In this document: piece by piece, positions 8,523 through 17,860 of the stretch | Layout of the letters: each line of letters starts with the position of its first letter | Numbering within the stretch: the stretch's first letter is position 1 | Source of the DNA: Echinostoma caproni | Lineage: Eukaryota; Platyhelminthes; Trematoda; Plagiorchiida; Echinostomatidae | DNA length: 19,173 nt | Reading direction: 5' to 3' | NCBI GenBank assembly: GCA_900618425.1 | Contig: UZAN01048244.1 | Span: forward strand, 5,364-24,536 | The notes under the pieces: model-generated | Told to the model about the DNA's origin: nothing | Databases searched by the model: none | The model's input: the letters and a program-made list of their open reading frames with translations, nothing else | Program-made: the position numbers and the translations under genes

Positions 8523-8832
8523 TAGATTTTAGCTAACAAAAGATTATCGATCAATGAAAAAAAGGAAACAAACGATAACACCAAAGGTTCGCTGACGAAC
8601 GTTTTAAAACTATTAGCTATACTCTCACGAAATGATAAGTGGCAGACAACCCAGGTCAAATTATCTAAATGAAATGGAGAAGATTGCTTGAAGCAATTTC
8701 ACTTCAGTTTTCGAGCAACAGACTTGATTTAAAATTAAAATAATCGAAAAATTAAATTAGTACTTATAACAAAATCGTGCAAATTGTTTTTTGGTACATT
8801 GAATTGAGCTTGTGAAAAGTTCACTAACCTCA

Positions 8833-8930
8833 GTGGGATTCGAACCCACCTATGGACCGGTAGTACTGATCTTCTCACTTTCGAATTACACATATAACTT
8901 ACAGAGGGATATGACATCCCCGAGGTAGCA
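8833..8930 (-). repeat. tRNA-like remnant with perfect T-arm
   Basis: Read on the minus strand, box B GGTTCGAATCC (8836-8846) matches the consensus exactly and sits in a perfect 5-bp T-stem GTGGG/CCCAC (8833-8837 with 8845-8849). No good box A, D-arm or acceptor stem is found at the usual distance, although ACCTCG further upstream can partly pair with TGAGGTT below the T-arm. It is most likely the head of an old tRNA-derived SINE. A decayed tRNA gene is the alternative. Confidence 0.4.
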
Positions 8931-11100
8931 CGTAAGCCGACTGTCGCGATATGTTTTCCTTAGAATTCACCGCAGTCTACGAATGAATATCTAAGGGAAG
9001 TTAATTGTTCAAATGGCTTTTGTTGGATACAGAAAATACTACAAAAATGTAAAGTATTCCCTAAAATCTACGACGGTCCCGAAAACGTACTGCGAGTTTT
9101 CTTCAAACGAAATAAAGTAAAACTTTTAGCCACCCAATATAATGGTTATATGTTTCTCCCTACGGAAGTTGTTTGGGAAGGTGAATTTTCGTTGGAACGG
9201 TTTTCCGGTTTCATTTCACACCGTGCCATGAATTCCTCGCAGTTTGTTTTCCCGCATTTTTATTCACATTTTGAAATTCCCGTTTCCGCTCCTTTTCTCA
9301 GTGGTTCCACTACTTCCACATATTTCGTATGTGCTCAATCAAACTTTCATTACGCATTTATATCNTATCTTCCCGGTCAGGCCCCGTCTTCCCTCTGATT
9401 ACAGTTTTACAACTTAGAATAAGAGAATATCGATCGTAATAAATAGCCCTCGTTTGTTTTCATTCTGATAAATTAATTTTATATATTTGTATATAGGATG
9501 ACAAACAATGCTAAACAAGCAGTTTAACCCTGTTTCTCAGAGTTTGTTTGAATAACCTCTGTATTCTGATGATGATGAATAGAATATATATGTATATATA
9601 TGTATTTAAATACTACATATATATATTTGCAACGTATCGGTCATAAGTGCTGTTGTCATTCCACAAAACCTTGGAACACATGTAATCTGCACCGGATCTC
9701 AAATGACACATTAGCTTCTCAACACGTTTTTGTTACTCTGGGCTTTATCGCAATATTCATTGAAGAAGGCACCCGATGAACGATTCTGAGCCATACACTC
9801 ATAACCCTACTGTCAATCNCTGTGTGTCGTCACCCAAATCGTATTGGACTGGTCCGGGAATGAGAACATATAACATGAAAGTGCTCAAGATTGGTATAAC
9901 TTTCAACACATATCGTCAGAATCATCAGACAGGCGCAGGAAATTTCAGTTAGTGCGTTCTCAGACGATACAGGCTGTTTCTATTTTTGATGGAAAAATCA
10001 TGTGTCACGGAGTGTTGAACTTCATTCCCCATTACAGGATATGAAGAAGTTTTATTCGTGGTTTCATCTAGGATTAAAAGCATGTGCATTAAAAAATTAA
10101 CTTTGAGCGCCGGGAGGGAAGTGGTGCATGGGTCATGACCATGGACATCAGTTACGTATTGTGGAACAACTTATGTGGTCAGTTCTGATCAGATAATCCT
10201 TTTATAGGTGTTGATGTGCGTTAAAAACATGGGATGAAGTTTCAGCAGTTTACTTTCTACTGCTTTCACAGTTCCAAGTTTGCTTTGTCGTACAAGAATT
10301 TTGATAAACGTTTTCCCTTAAACTGGTAATTCATTTTGGAAAATAAAGTTCGTCTTTTCTTTCCGTTTAGGATGTTAGCAATATGGAAATGAATTCTTGG
10401 TTCAACATACCGCTTGGAAATATCTGTCATCATCTGGCGTCGTTTGTTTAGCGGGAGTTGTTCTTTGGTGCCTCAAACATCTTAATTTTTCAAGTTCATT
10501 CGAAAGTTATCTGGTAGAAGTGGAACTTATGGTGACCCCACGGCCACCACCGTTCGCTTGGTTGTATATTTATGGAGTGAATGGTATTAGAAAGTTCACA
10601 GTGCATCACAGAATAAGTTTAATAAGTGAATTATTCAGGCAGAATGGCAAACACTAGTTTTCTGCCAGATACAGTTCAGTAATGTAAATCACATTTAAAA
10701 TGGATTGAACAATGGAGAACAAAGCATAAGAGGGCGAGAAGGATTGGAACGAGAGTTCACGGCTGTAAATGACAGGAATGCCTGTTTTTATGCTCCTCTT
10801 TATCAAGCAGTGCAGATATCCATTAGCACTGCAAAGGCGTCTCTTAATTTGATTAGTTCATTGTCTTTACGGTTCGTTCAACCTAACCTTAGCATTCTAT
10901 TCACGATACTGGTAACTGGGTTATTTTTGTTTTCCAACGAAAAGCAAGTATGCAAAACTCTGCATCGTCCGGTTGTAGCGTTTTTGTGAATATTCCGCTT
11001 TATGATACCGTTTGAAAGTCAACACATGAATAGGTCCAAAAATACTTGAAATGTCGTTTGATTACATCTCCAAAGTTAAATGTTTGCGCCTTTAATGTGA
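8931..11100. other. unassigned sequence, two single Ns
   Basis: Single Ns occur at 9365 and 9819. Short plus-strand frames at 9150-9398, 10397-10657 and 10705-10989 show no motif or splice support. The only structure seen is the A+T palindrome at 9595-9623. Confidence 0.4.
9595..9623. repeat. A+T microsatellite with palindromic arms
   Basis: TATATATGTA (9595-9604) and TACATATATA (9614-9623) pair perfectly around a 9-nt loop inside a longer AT-dinucleotide tract (about 9583-9628). Confidence 0.75.
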
Positions 11101-11490
11101 GTTATAAAGAGGATCTCACGACAATTGGGAAGACGCATGGTGCGCATGATGATCTCGGATGCTCACAGACGTCTTATCAAGTACAAGGGGGTTATACAAG
11201 AAGAACAAGAGAACTGTTAAACTATACTGAGCGAACGATAGGTGGAACAGCTGGAGGATGCAGTAAGTCGACGTGTCAAAAATGTTAAAAGAAAAAGAAA
11301 ACTAGCACTCTCAAGAAAGCTCCACAAGTTGGATGATCATGAGCTAATCGACGAAAATGAAAACTGGGTCCGAAATGGACACTTCACAAGCACTGATGAT
11401 GTCACTTCGGCTGGTGATGAAACGTTTGCAAACAAATTGCCAAGCTTGACGAACAGGCGAAATAAAATTCAGTTCACCCGAGCTGCGTGA
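11101..11490 (+). pseudogene. decayed reading-frame tail, probably of a retroelement
   Basis: One frame reads as a coherent basic protein across two stop codons (TAA at 11218-11220 and TAG at 11239-11241). Before the first stop it gives RRMVRMMISDAHRRL and VIQEEQENC; after the second it gives VEQLEDAVSRRVKNVKRKRK, then KLHKLDDHELIDENENWVRN and a Ser/Thr/Asp-rich end TSTDDVTSAGDETF. The lysine/arginine-rich stretch followed by a short HKLDD...NWVRN segment resembles sequence in Penelope-like element proteins, but this is from memory of the family and not decisive. No reverse transcriptase or GIY-YIG motif is present. The frame continues without a break into the repeat at 11382-11515, so in the parent element that repeat was probably translated or overlapped the coding end. 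Confidence 0.42.
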
Positions 11491-11515
11491 ACCAATTTTC
11501 AATACTTTGTCAAGA
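11382..11515 (+). repeat. dispersed repeat copy 2 with hammerhead-like hairpin
   Basis: This copy matches 246-380 over its length. Here the core CTGATGA (11393-11399) is complete. It is followed by one extra T, the stem GTCAC (11401-11405)/GTGAT (11414-11418) with loop TTCGGCTG, and GAAAC (11419-11423). The stem is kept relative to copy 1 (a G-C pair becomes G-T). Downstream GTTTGCAAAC is palindromic and could make a stem III-like hairpin, but no UH cleavage site followed by a pairing stem I could be placed with confidence. This favours a degenerate, PLE-type hammerhead. It could also be a simple conserved hairpin. Confidence 0.55.
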
Positions 11516-12099
11516 GCAACATATCTTTTCTCTTAACCGGAAAGCCAAAACCTTTCTCCGCTTCTTGATGCACTGGTCTAGGAAGCCGATCGTTTCACCT
11601 CGAAGCACATTAGTCAACAGAGCTGGAACGTCAGAGAACATTTTTTCGTGATCAGTTAAAAGCTTTGGTTGTATCCACAATCTCTAATCTGTCACGCGAA
11701 CTATGGCTTATAGTTCACATTTTGTGATAAACCGTTTGCAGGAAAATTGTTCCACGTTATTTCGCAGTCTAGTTTGGGATGCTCAGATTGTCCTATTTTG
11801 TTTTTACCACATCCGATTTTGTACTCAGATAAATATGCTCCACGTTTTCACAGCCGGTGCTGTCGAACCTTAGAAGAATAAAGACTTTACGGATATGTGA
11901 ATGCATCCCAATTGTGTTAGAACATCATTAAATGAACCCAATGTAACCATTTATTGCCAATTATAATAATATTTTCACGGCATGTTCTCTGTACTTAGTT
12001 AATTACATGAATGCTCAGTCGTTTTTCGCAAAGAAGAAGCGATCAAACAACGACCGGTCAAAATGTGTCCTTGAGTGAAGAAATGACTCAGTGATGATG
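11516..12099. other. unassigned sequence
   Basis: Nothing is recognised between the repeat and the tRNA-like T-arm. Confidence 0.4.
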
Positions 12100-12160
12100 A
12101 GATTCGAACCCACAAACCAAGACGGGAGTTCATCAGACACAACAAGTGGAAAGTGGATTA
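12100..12160 (-). repeat. tRNA-like T-arm remnant
   Basis: On the minus strand, box B GGTTCGAATCT (12100-12110) lies in a T-stem GTGGG/CTCAT with three Watson-Crick and two G-T pairs. It shares the T-arm GTGGGTTCGAATC with 8833-8849. No convincing box A was found. It is probably a remnant of the same or a related tRNA-derived SINE. Confidence 0.33.
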
Positions 12161-14498
12161 AAAACGTAAAACTGAGTGATTGACAGGATAGGGTAACGGT
12201 AATCGGAATATACCGCGTCTATCAACTTAAATTGTACAAATTACCGTATAATTCCACCTCTTCTGCAGTTTTCTCCGGTCTCGATGCTCAATGGCATTTC
12301 GATCCATTATTGCAACACTATTGATTGTTTGATTGATTTAATTAGATATACAACCTTGGAAGCTTTATATGTTGTTTTGTGACCTGTAGTCAAAAAGAAT
12401 ATCACTTGAGCCGCGAAGTGTGTTTTTTCACTTAATGTAAATGTCAGTCAAACCGATTTCAACCCAGCGGAACAAAGGAGAAACACATTATTGGACTATA
12501 TACGGTTGTTTAGTGGTGCGAGAAACCCAGGGAAAATTTGTTATGTCGTTGTGAAACTATTTAATAATTTTACGTTGTGATGGTTAACGCTTTGACTGAA
12601 CACGTGAAAACTAATGGAAAACCACCCAGATGAAAGCTGTGATCTGGATTCACGTAAATCATTATCGACTGAAATTTCAGAATAATGGATTCATTTCTGA
12701 AATTTTGTACGCCACAAGAATAGTACGCACATTAGTTACTTCGGGCGATTGAATCAATCGTTGTTTTGCTTTCTCGAAGGAAAAGATAAAACATTTTGTA
12801 AAAAAGGAAGAAATGTATCCATGCTAACCGAAATGAAAGACCGGATACTGTAAAGAAGAATCACCTGACCAACGTACACGGTCTACGTCTCATCCGTCCG
12901 TCCCTTTCAGAGAATATATTCCACTAAACCACAGTCGGTTAGCATGTAAGCAATCTCTCAATCTAGCTACTCGATATTTCTGTTTCCTCTATTTTTCTGA
13001 CCTATTGGCAATACATCTCATTGCACCTCGTGGCGGAATCGTCCCAAACATCTGCGTGAGGCGAGAGGGCGAGTTCTCTTGCTTCACACGAATGCAGAAA
13101 CACGGAATGATCTGCGATTAAATAATGTCAACGAAGCAAAAATTATTCTGTGATAAATTAATCCGTTTTACCGCGGATACTGAATGATCAGAGTAGAACC
13201 AGAAACTAAAACGAAATGGCATCAAAATGAATAATCTGTCTTTCAAATCAAGGAAAAATCGTGTGTGACGTCAGTGTAAACAACTGACACGCCAGTGTTT
13301 CCTGGGCAACTTGTCGCCAAGTTTAGTTAACATGCCATTCATAAATATCAGTTCTAAAAACACTGTGAATTCCACCATTGTAAAGCGTGTTTTGAGACAA
13401 GTCAGAAATGATTTTAATACATGCGGTTTCCAGTTTTTCCGTATAAATAAAAGCCTTTGGGCTTCTGAATTATTAAACATCAATTGATGTGGCTTCAGTA
13501 CCTTTTATGAACCGTTCAAAATATTGCATTAGCATATTTCATGAACTTCTACTACCAAAGGTTTATTCATCGCAATGCACTTCAATATCTCATTTCCGTA
13601 GAATCTTAATGGAATAGCAAATTCACAGAGACAAATATCACTTAGCAAGTCGAACCACAAGAAGTTCAAATTGGACGCCGTCACTAAAATGGGCAAGGTT
13701 CCTCTTAGATTATTAATTTATCTGATTAGTAAATTCATTGATTTGTTCCTGAAACACAAAACTCACGTTCGGCTTTACGACCATCAGTTCATAGGTGCAA
13801 ATTTTCGTGCCCTAGTAGATTACATCGATTTGCTCAGTCTCAGCCATTTACAATCACAGGAATTGGTGGGCATGAACAAATGATTAGCAAGAACAAGAAT
13901 GCGACCGATAAAATCTATTTATTTTTCTGGACGGTCACCAAACAGTTTTACTGGCTAAGTGAACACCTGAGAAATACTCTCTACTCTCTGGCTAATTAGG
14001 ATTAGAGTGCATGAGTAGACACGTCCGTTTGGCTTAGTTATTATAATAAAGTTAACTGTAGTCCCGATGAACTAAACAGTAAGCATAATTGTAAAAAGAG
14101 ATGCAGATGATTTCATGAAGATACGGATATTTCAAAAAATCCGATAGGGAGAGTTATCACCATCGTGGGATCACGTGTAACTAACTCCGACTGCGTGTTT
14201 CACATAGGGAAAACTACATTTTGTATCGTTGAAAAAGGTGTGATATATGGAAGTTAATTTAAGAGTTCTTCAACGATTTCCGGGTTACCGAAAAAGATCA
14301 GCCTAGTTTTGGGGTGAGCGATATCATATACTGCTAAATCTGCAAATTTCTTGGATGAGCGGGTTAATATAGACATGATATGAAAACTCAGTGTTATGCT
14401 GGATGCCGAAGGAGCAAAACAGACTTTGGCATAGATGCACGATTGTGAAATCGTTCATCTCCGCTGACGCACCGAATTTCTTCAGTTCATTCTATAAA
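12161..14498. other. unassigned sequence with one small hairpin
   Basis: An 11-bp inverted repeat AAATTTCAGAA (12672-12682)/TTCTGAAATTT (12695-12705) with a 12-nt spacer is the only structure noted. Frames at 13271-13483 (-) and 13671-13883 (+) are of chance length and show no motif. Confidence 0.4.
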
Positions 14499-14511
14499 AA
14501 ATATCCAGTTG
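14499..14511 (+). repeat. left target-site duplication of SINE pair 2
   Basis: AAATATCCAGTTG is repeated exactly at 14961-14973. The family match of the left SINE tail stops immediately after it, at GAAGCGTG, where the other copies continue with CAAATGAAGCGT, so the border falls where a target-site duplication predicts. Confidence 0.7.
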
Positions 14512-14672
14512 AAGCGTGAACCGAAAATTTAGGAGGAACTGGACAGCTGTTTCGATCTGGTTGGGTCTCATTAGCAGTGCAAATCCATCGACCCAACTGG
14601 GGATGGAACCCGGGACCTCACAGTCAGATTGTGAGTGTTCCTCGGAGGCTAGTGCTGAAATGATCACGGTCT
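14512..14672 (-). mobile_element. hammerhead SINE copy 2L (left, inverted member of pair 2)
   Basis: Read on the minus strand, the head GCACTAGCCTCCGAGG is followed by GTGAGGTCCCGGG, a mutated box B GGTTCCATCCC (14600-14610), the linker CAGTTGGGTCGATGGAT, the hammerhead block (14536-14580) and the 3' tail GGTTCACGCTT, which is cut short at the 13-bp direct repeat. TAGCC/CCGAGG in the head can be read as a disrupted box A. The minus-strand frame through this copy is a by-product of the SINE and not a gene. Its partner on the right is in the opposite orientation, head to head. Confidence 0.82.
14536..14580 (-). ncRNA. decayed hammerhead ribozyme with intact cleavage site (copy 2L)
   Basis: On the minus strand, stem I is GCACTG/CAGTTC (first four pairs intact). 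The core reads CTAATGA (14568-14574), so the invariant G5 is A. Stem II GACC/GATC around CAACCA has one mismatch. GAA is intact. Stem III is the perfect loopless palindrome ACAGCTGT (14543-14550), and the cleavage nucleotide is C after GT (position 14542). The G5 change should abolish activity. Confidence 0.82.
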
Positions 14673-14734
14673 GTGGCCCGGAACAAGCTCGTAAAGGTAG
14701 TTTGTGCTATATCGTGTAAATTAAAGATGAAAAA

Positions 14735-14960
14735 CGATCTGATCAGCTGCCTGGTGGCCGAGTGTGTAGCATGCTTGCGTTCTGCCTGTGAGGTCCCGGG
14801 TTCGATCTCCAGTTGGATCGTTGGATTCTCACTGCTGATGAGACCCAACCAGGTCGAAACAGCTATGCAGTGCTTCCTAGCCTTTCAGTTCAAACTTCAT
14901 TTGCTATATACACGACGAATTCACCTTTGAATTTTGACCAAGTCCTCTATTACTCACTTG
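14735..14960 (+). mobile_element. hammerhead SINE copy 2R (right member of pair 2)
   Basis: The tRNA-like head includes box A-like TGGCCGAGTGT (14755-14765) and box B-like GGTTCGATCTC (14799-14809), 44 nt apart start to start, which suits an internal pol III promoter. Then come the linker CAGTTGGATCGTTGGAT, the hammerhead block (14829-14873), GCTTCCTAGC, the tail ACTTCATTTGC and ACGACGAATTC, and finally the right copy of the 13-bp direct repeat. This is the most complete promoter of the four copies. The plus-strand frames over it are SINE by-products. Confidence 0.85.
14829..14873 (+). ncRNA. hammerhead ribozyme with lost cleavage nucleotide (copy 2R)
   Basis: Stem I is TCACTG (14829-14834)/CAGTGC (14868-14873), five Watson-Crick pairs from the core. 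The core CTGATGA (14835-14841) is intact. Stem II GACC (14842-14845)/GGTC (14852-14855) is perfect with loop CAACCA. GAA (14856-14858) is intact. Stem III is ACAG/CTAT, close to a palindrome. Position 17 at 14867 is G instead of A, C or U, which blocks the hammerhead reaction. A single G to C change separates it from the consensus at that site. Confidence 0.88.
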
Positions 14961-14973
14961 AAATATCCAGTTG
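14961..14973 (+). repeat. right target-site duplication of SINE pair 2
   Basis: An exact copy of 14499-14511. The two copies enclose 449 bp that contain both SINEs, so the pair appears to have been inserted as one unit. Confidence 0.7.
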
Positions 14974-15984
14974 GTCTGATTCCACAGTATTTTGAAATGG
15001 TCAACGGACAGAAACGAAGACGGCACTTTTTTTGATCGAATTCGGATACGTATTTTCTTTTGCGCTTGACCAAGGTAGAAATACTAGAACGTTTGTTCTA
15101 AGGAACTGGTATTTGTAACAGATTGTGATACAGCGCTAGTGTAAAGAACAACAATGTTATCTAAACAGAAGTAGTCTCAAACAAATGGTCAAATTGGTGC
15201 AAGTTAGGGCTAAATTAATTGAAATCAATGACAGCTCTGTAAATTGATGAAGAATATTTCGTACAACAGCTGTTTGAGTAATTCCAAAGTATCCTCACCT
15301 TGAGTGGACAAAACTTGTAATTTAACAGTTTCCATTTAGTGTGAAGGACGCAACACAACATAATGTGTCAGCTGGATCGAATGAATGAAGAACAAATCAG
15401 CTGTACAAGTGACCAGTCAATTAATCACACACACACGGATAGACACATCCCCTGTGTCCTGAATTGTTAGTACTGACTGATTATGTTTTTAGTTTAGTAA
15501 TTTCTATAAAAAAGAAAATGAACAACCAAGGAAACTATTTTCTTTCTGGCAACTTTAAAAATCAAGGATATTGTTCACAGAGCAACGGCTTTTTTGGACT
15601 GACTCGTCTGGCAGTGGCTATGATAAGGAATTGAAATTGATGAATATCTTTGTCCTGCTTCTCAGCTAGTTGGAAAAGCAGTAACAGCTTATAACGGAGT
15701 GGTTCAAGATTTACATCCAGAAACGGAGCTCACAGTTTCATAATCAAAGGCTAACCAAAGGGTCAAACTCTATACCTTCTGAACTTTACGTGAAACCAAC
15801 CGACCACACTGGAATCCCACAAAATGATTCCTGTTTCGGCCGTCATGAAAGATCATTACCAATATTCTCCTCTCCTGAAATTTAAGTTCGACATCCGACA
15901 TCAACTTAATGTTGAACTACAACATCCTTCCTCAAATGGCTTTCCACAAATGAAACGGCACAAAACAATCAGATGTGAATTCTA
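14974..15984. other. unassigned sequence
   Basis: A plus-strand frame starting after a TGA near 15790 runs to a TAG at 16112-16114 with a Ser/Thr-rich end (for example TSIESNQSHSTGNQTRR). No acceptor or domain supports it and its second half lies in the duplicated segment. A short ACACACAC tract lies near 15428. Confidence 0.3.
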
Positions 15985-16390
15985 TACCTTTTCAACTTCA
16001 AGTGTTCCCGTTGTAACATCAATTGAATCCAACCAATCTCATTCCACTGGAAACCAAACAAGACGATTGAGTTTTCGACCCTCAAACGTCACCGACTGGA
16101 CCGGGACTGTCTAGTCCGAATGAACTCACTTCTCCGAAAATAAACAAAAGTGTTTTTGAGTGAATTACCCAGCGAGGATTGAAGTTTCCGTAAGGTGTGG
16201 TGGGCTGCTAGTCTTCCCCCCCCCTCACGACCCACTATGAAACGTTATGTCCGTGGTCGGGTTTGCACCATAGATGCGAGTGAACGTATCCGGTGGTATT
16301 TGACCTCTTTCGGTCGAGTAAGGAAGCGAATCACGTCAAGATGGATCGATAAGTCGGCCACCATGCTCAAACTTGAATGTTGGAATGATT
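15985..16390 (+). repeat. 406-bp direct duplicate, first copy
   Basis: Starts TACCTTTTCAACTTC and ends TGGAATGATT. It is identical by eye to 16392-16797, including an unbroken run of C residues near 16215-16223. The two copies are separated only by the N at 16391. Perfect identity next to an N points to two contig ends that overlap but were not merged, not a biological tandem repeat. Confidence 0.92.
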
Positions 16391-16391
16391 N

Positions 16392-16797
16392 TACCTTTTC
16401 AACTTCAAGTGTTCCCGTTGTAACATCAATTGAATCCAACCAATCTCATTCCACTGGAAACCAAACAAGACGATTGAGTTTTCGACCCTCAAACGTCACC
16501 GACTGGACCGGGACTGTCTAGTCCGAATGAACTCACTTCTCCGAAAATAAACAAAAGTGTTTTTGAGTGAATTACCCAGCGAGGATTGAAGTTTCCGTAA
16601 GGTGTGGTGGGCTGCTAGTCTTCCCCCCCCCTCACGACCCACTATGAAACGTTATGTCCGTGGTCGGGTTTGCACCATAGATGCGAGTGAACGTATCCGG
16701 TGGTATTTGACCTCTTTCGGTCGAGTAAGGAAGCGAATCACGTCAAGATGGATCGATAAGTCGGCCACCATGCTCAAACTTGAATGTTGGAATGATT
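16392..16797 (+). repeat. 406-bp direct duplicate, second copy
   Basis: Identical by eye to 15985-16390, then continuing into CATTGTATGACTGG, which also belongs to the dispersed repeat copy found near 18850. The duplicated short open frames at 16195-16521 and 16602-16838 are consequences of the duplication. Confidence 0.92.
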
Positions 16798-16812
16798 CAT
16801 TGTATGACTGGA
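16609..16812 (+). repeat. dispersed repeat of unknown family, plus-strand copy
   Basis: This 204-bp stretch matches the reverse complement of about 18848-19030. Shared blocks include TAAGGAAGCGAATCACGTCA, AAGAT.GATCGATAA, ATAG.TGCGA.TGAACG and GGA.TGATTCATTG-like sequence at the right end. A partial earlier copy (16202-16390) exists only because of the 406-bp duplication. No coding potential, terminal repeat or pol III box is convincing, so the class of element is unknown. Confidence 0.75.
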
Positions 16813-17611
16813 TTCGATATGAGCCCTCAATATCATGATGAGTAAATTTCAGTAGGGCCGTGATTCCATAAAAATAACATCGATTCCTTTGAATCAAATG
16901 AGATTACCTGATACCAGTGAATCATGCGCGATCAATTCACCCGGTATACTTTGTGTGGTGGTGTTTGAGGCTATATGATTTCAGCGATAAAGATTATCGA
17001 ATTCAGGGCCCGTGATCAGGAGAGTGCACTTTGGAAACATTCCAATTTTTACACTTGTATTTTCTTATAAAATTCCGTAACTGTTATGAAAATTATGGCA
17101 TCTTTCGACAGATCCCGTTACGTTTTTTTTATTGCAATTGATTTGATAGAGATATCTCGTACCGTTCCGATAATAAGGCCAAAATGGTAAGTTAGATTGA
17201 TCAGTGCTTGAAGGTGCTTCTGTGGTGGTGTCACAGAGATGGATTACGACATGAAAGTGTCAAACAAACTGGATGTGAATATGGTCAGTACTGATGTGTA
17301 CAGGTATTAACCAAACTCGTGCAACACCATGCCTTTTCCCAAATCTATTTATCTCATTGCCAAACGTTTTGATCCTCATATACAGGAATGTGCACGGTAT
17401 TACCCTAGGTCACTCGCAAAATTTTTATAATAATAATAACTTATATGATTGCTTCTTTTGGCCGAGCGCGTTAGAAAAGTACAATTTCTCCATTTCGACT
17501 ATATTTGCTGACGCATGTACTGTAAGATAACCGATTATCTGTGGAGGGAAATAATAAAAAATTATTAGTGAAAAGAACTTATATCAATTACAATTGAGGA
17601 GTTTCATATTT
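16813..17611. other. unassigned sequence beside the transposase remnant
   Basis: AGATAA (17525-17530) and TTATCT (17535-17540) make a 6-bp hairpin with loop CCGA. It could lie in an eroded terminal repeat of the Tc1-like element, but no matching inverted copy was found beyond 17860. The plus-strand frame at 17294-17530 has no motif. Confidence 0.35.
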
Positions 17612-17860
17612 TTAATAATCTTTGTGTCCTCCTTTATTTTGGAGCACTTGAGCGAGTCTTTTTGGCATATAGTCCACCAACTTGGAAATTAGATTACTTT
17701 TGTCAGTTTCCTCCAGTATATGCCGCACCCTGGCCTCCAACGAATACTCTCGAGGAAGGTGACTCAGCTCTGTTTTCAGCACAGAGAAAAAGTTTTCGAT
17801 CACATTCAAATCCGGGCTGTTAGGTGGAAACTGAATGAATTCGATTTTTGAGGTAACCAT
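17612..17860 (-). pseudogene. Tc1/mariner transposase, C-terminal fragment
   Basis: The 82-residue minus-strand frame ends like Tc1-family DDE transposases. FPPNSPDLNVIEN (residues 11-23) carries the third catalytic residue, Glu22. It is followed by FFSVLKTEL, the amphipathic tail, YMPKRLAQVL (64-73) and the terminal KGGHKDY (76-82), a typical Tc1 C-terminus with its natural stop. Family members are about 340 residues, so roughly three quarters is missing. A TAG in the same frame at 17873-17875 closes the frame upstream, and the DNA-binding HTH domains and the first two catalytic Asp residues were not found in 17876-18140. In the intact protein this domain performs cut-and-paste transposition into TA sites. 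This copy cannot be active. Confidence 0.9.

Noticed and set aside
9917..9950. Minus-strand CTGATGA followed by GAAA about 17 nt later.
   Set aside because: The bases between do not form a stem II, so this is not a hammerhead.
10728..10760. A short stretch encoding REGLEREFT, reminiscent of a repeat-derived peptide I associate with liver-fluke gene models.
   Set aside because: The similarity ends after about 30 bp and is recalled from memory only, too little to call an element.
14482..14995. Several open frames of 60-85 codons on both strands.
   Set aside because: They are translations of the two SINE copies. The same peptides arise wherever the SINE occurs and do not indicate genes.
16195..16897. 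Pairs of identical open frames that might suggest a duplicated gene.
   Set aside because: They exist because of the 406-bp duplication across the N, and the sequence is a dispersed repeat.
17525..17540. AGATAA-CCGA-TTATCT as the terminal inverted repeat of the Tc1-like element.
   Set aside because: It is a 6-bp local hairpin and no matching inverted copy was found on the far side of the transposase fragment.
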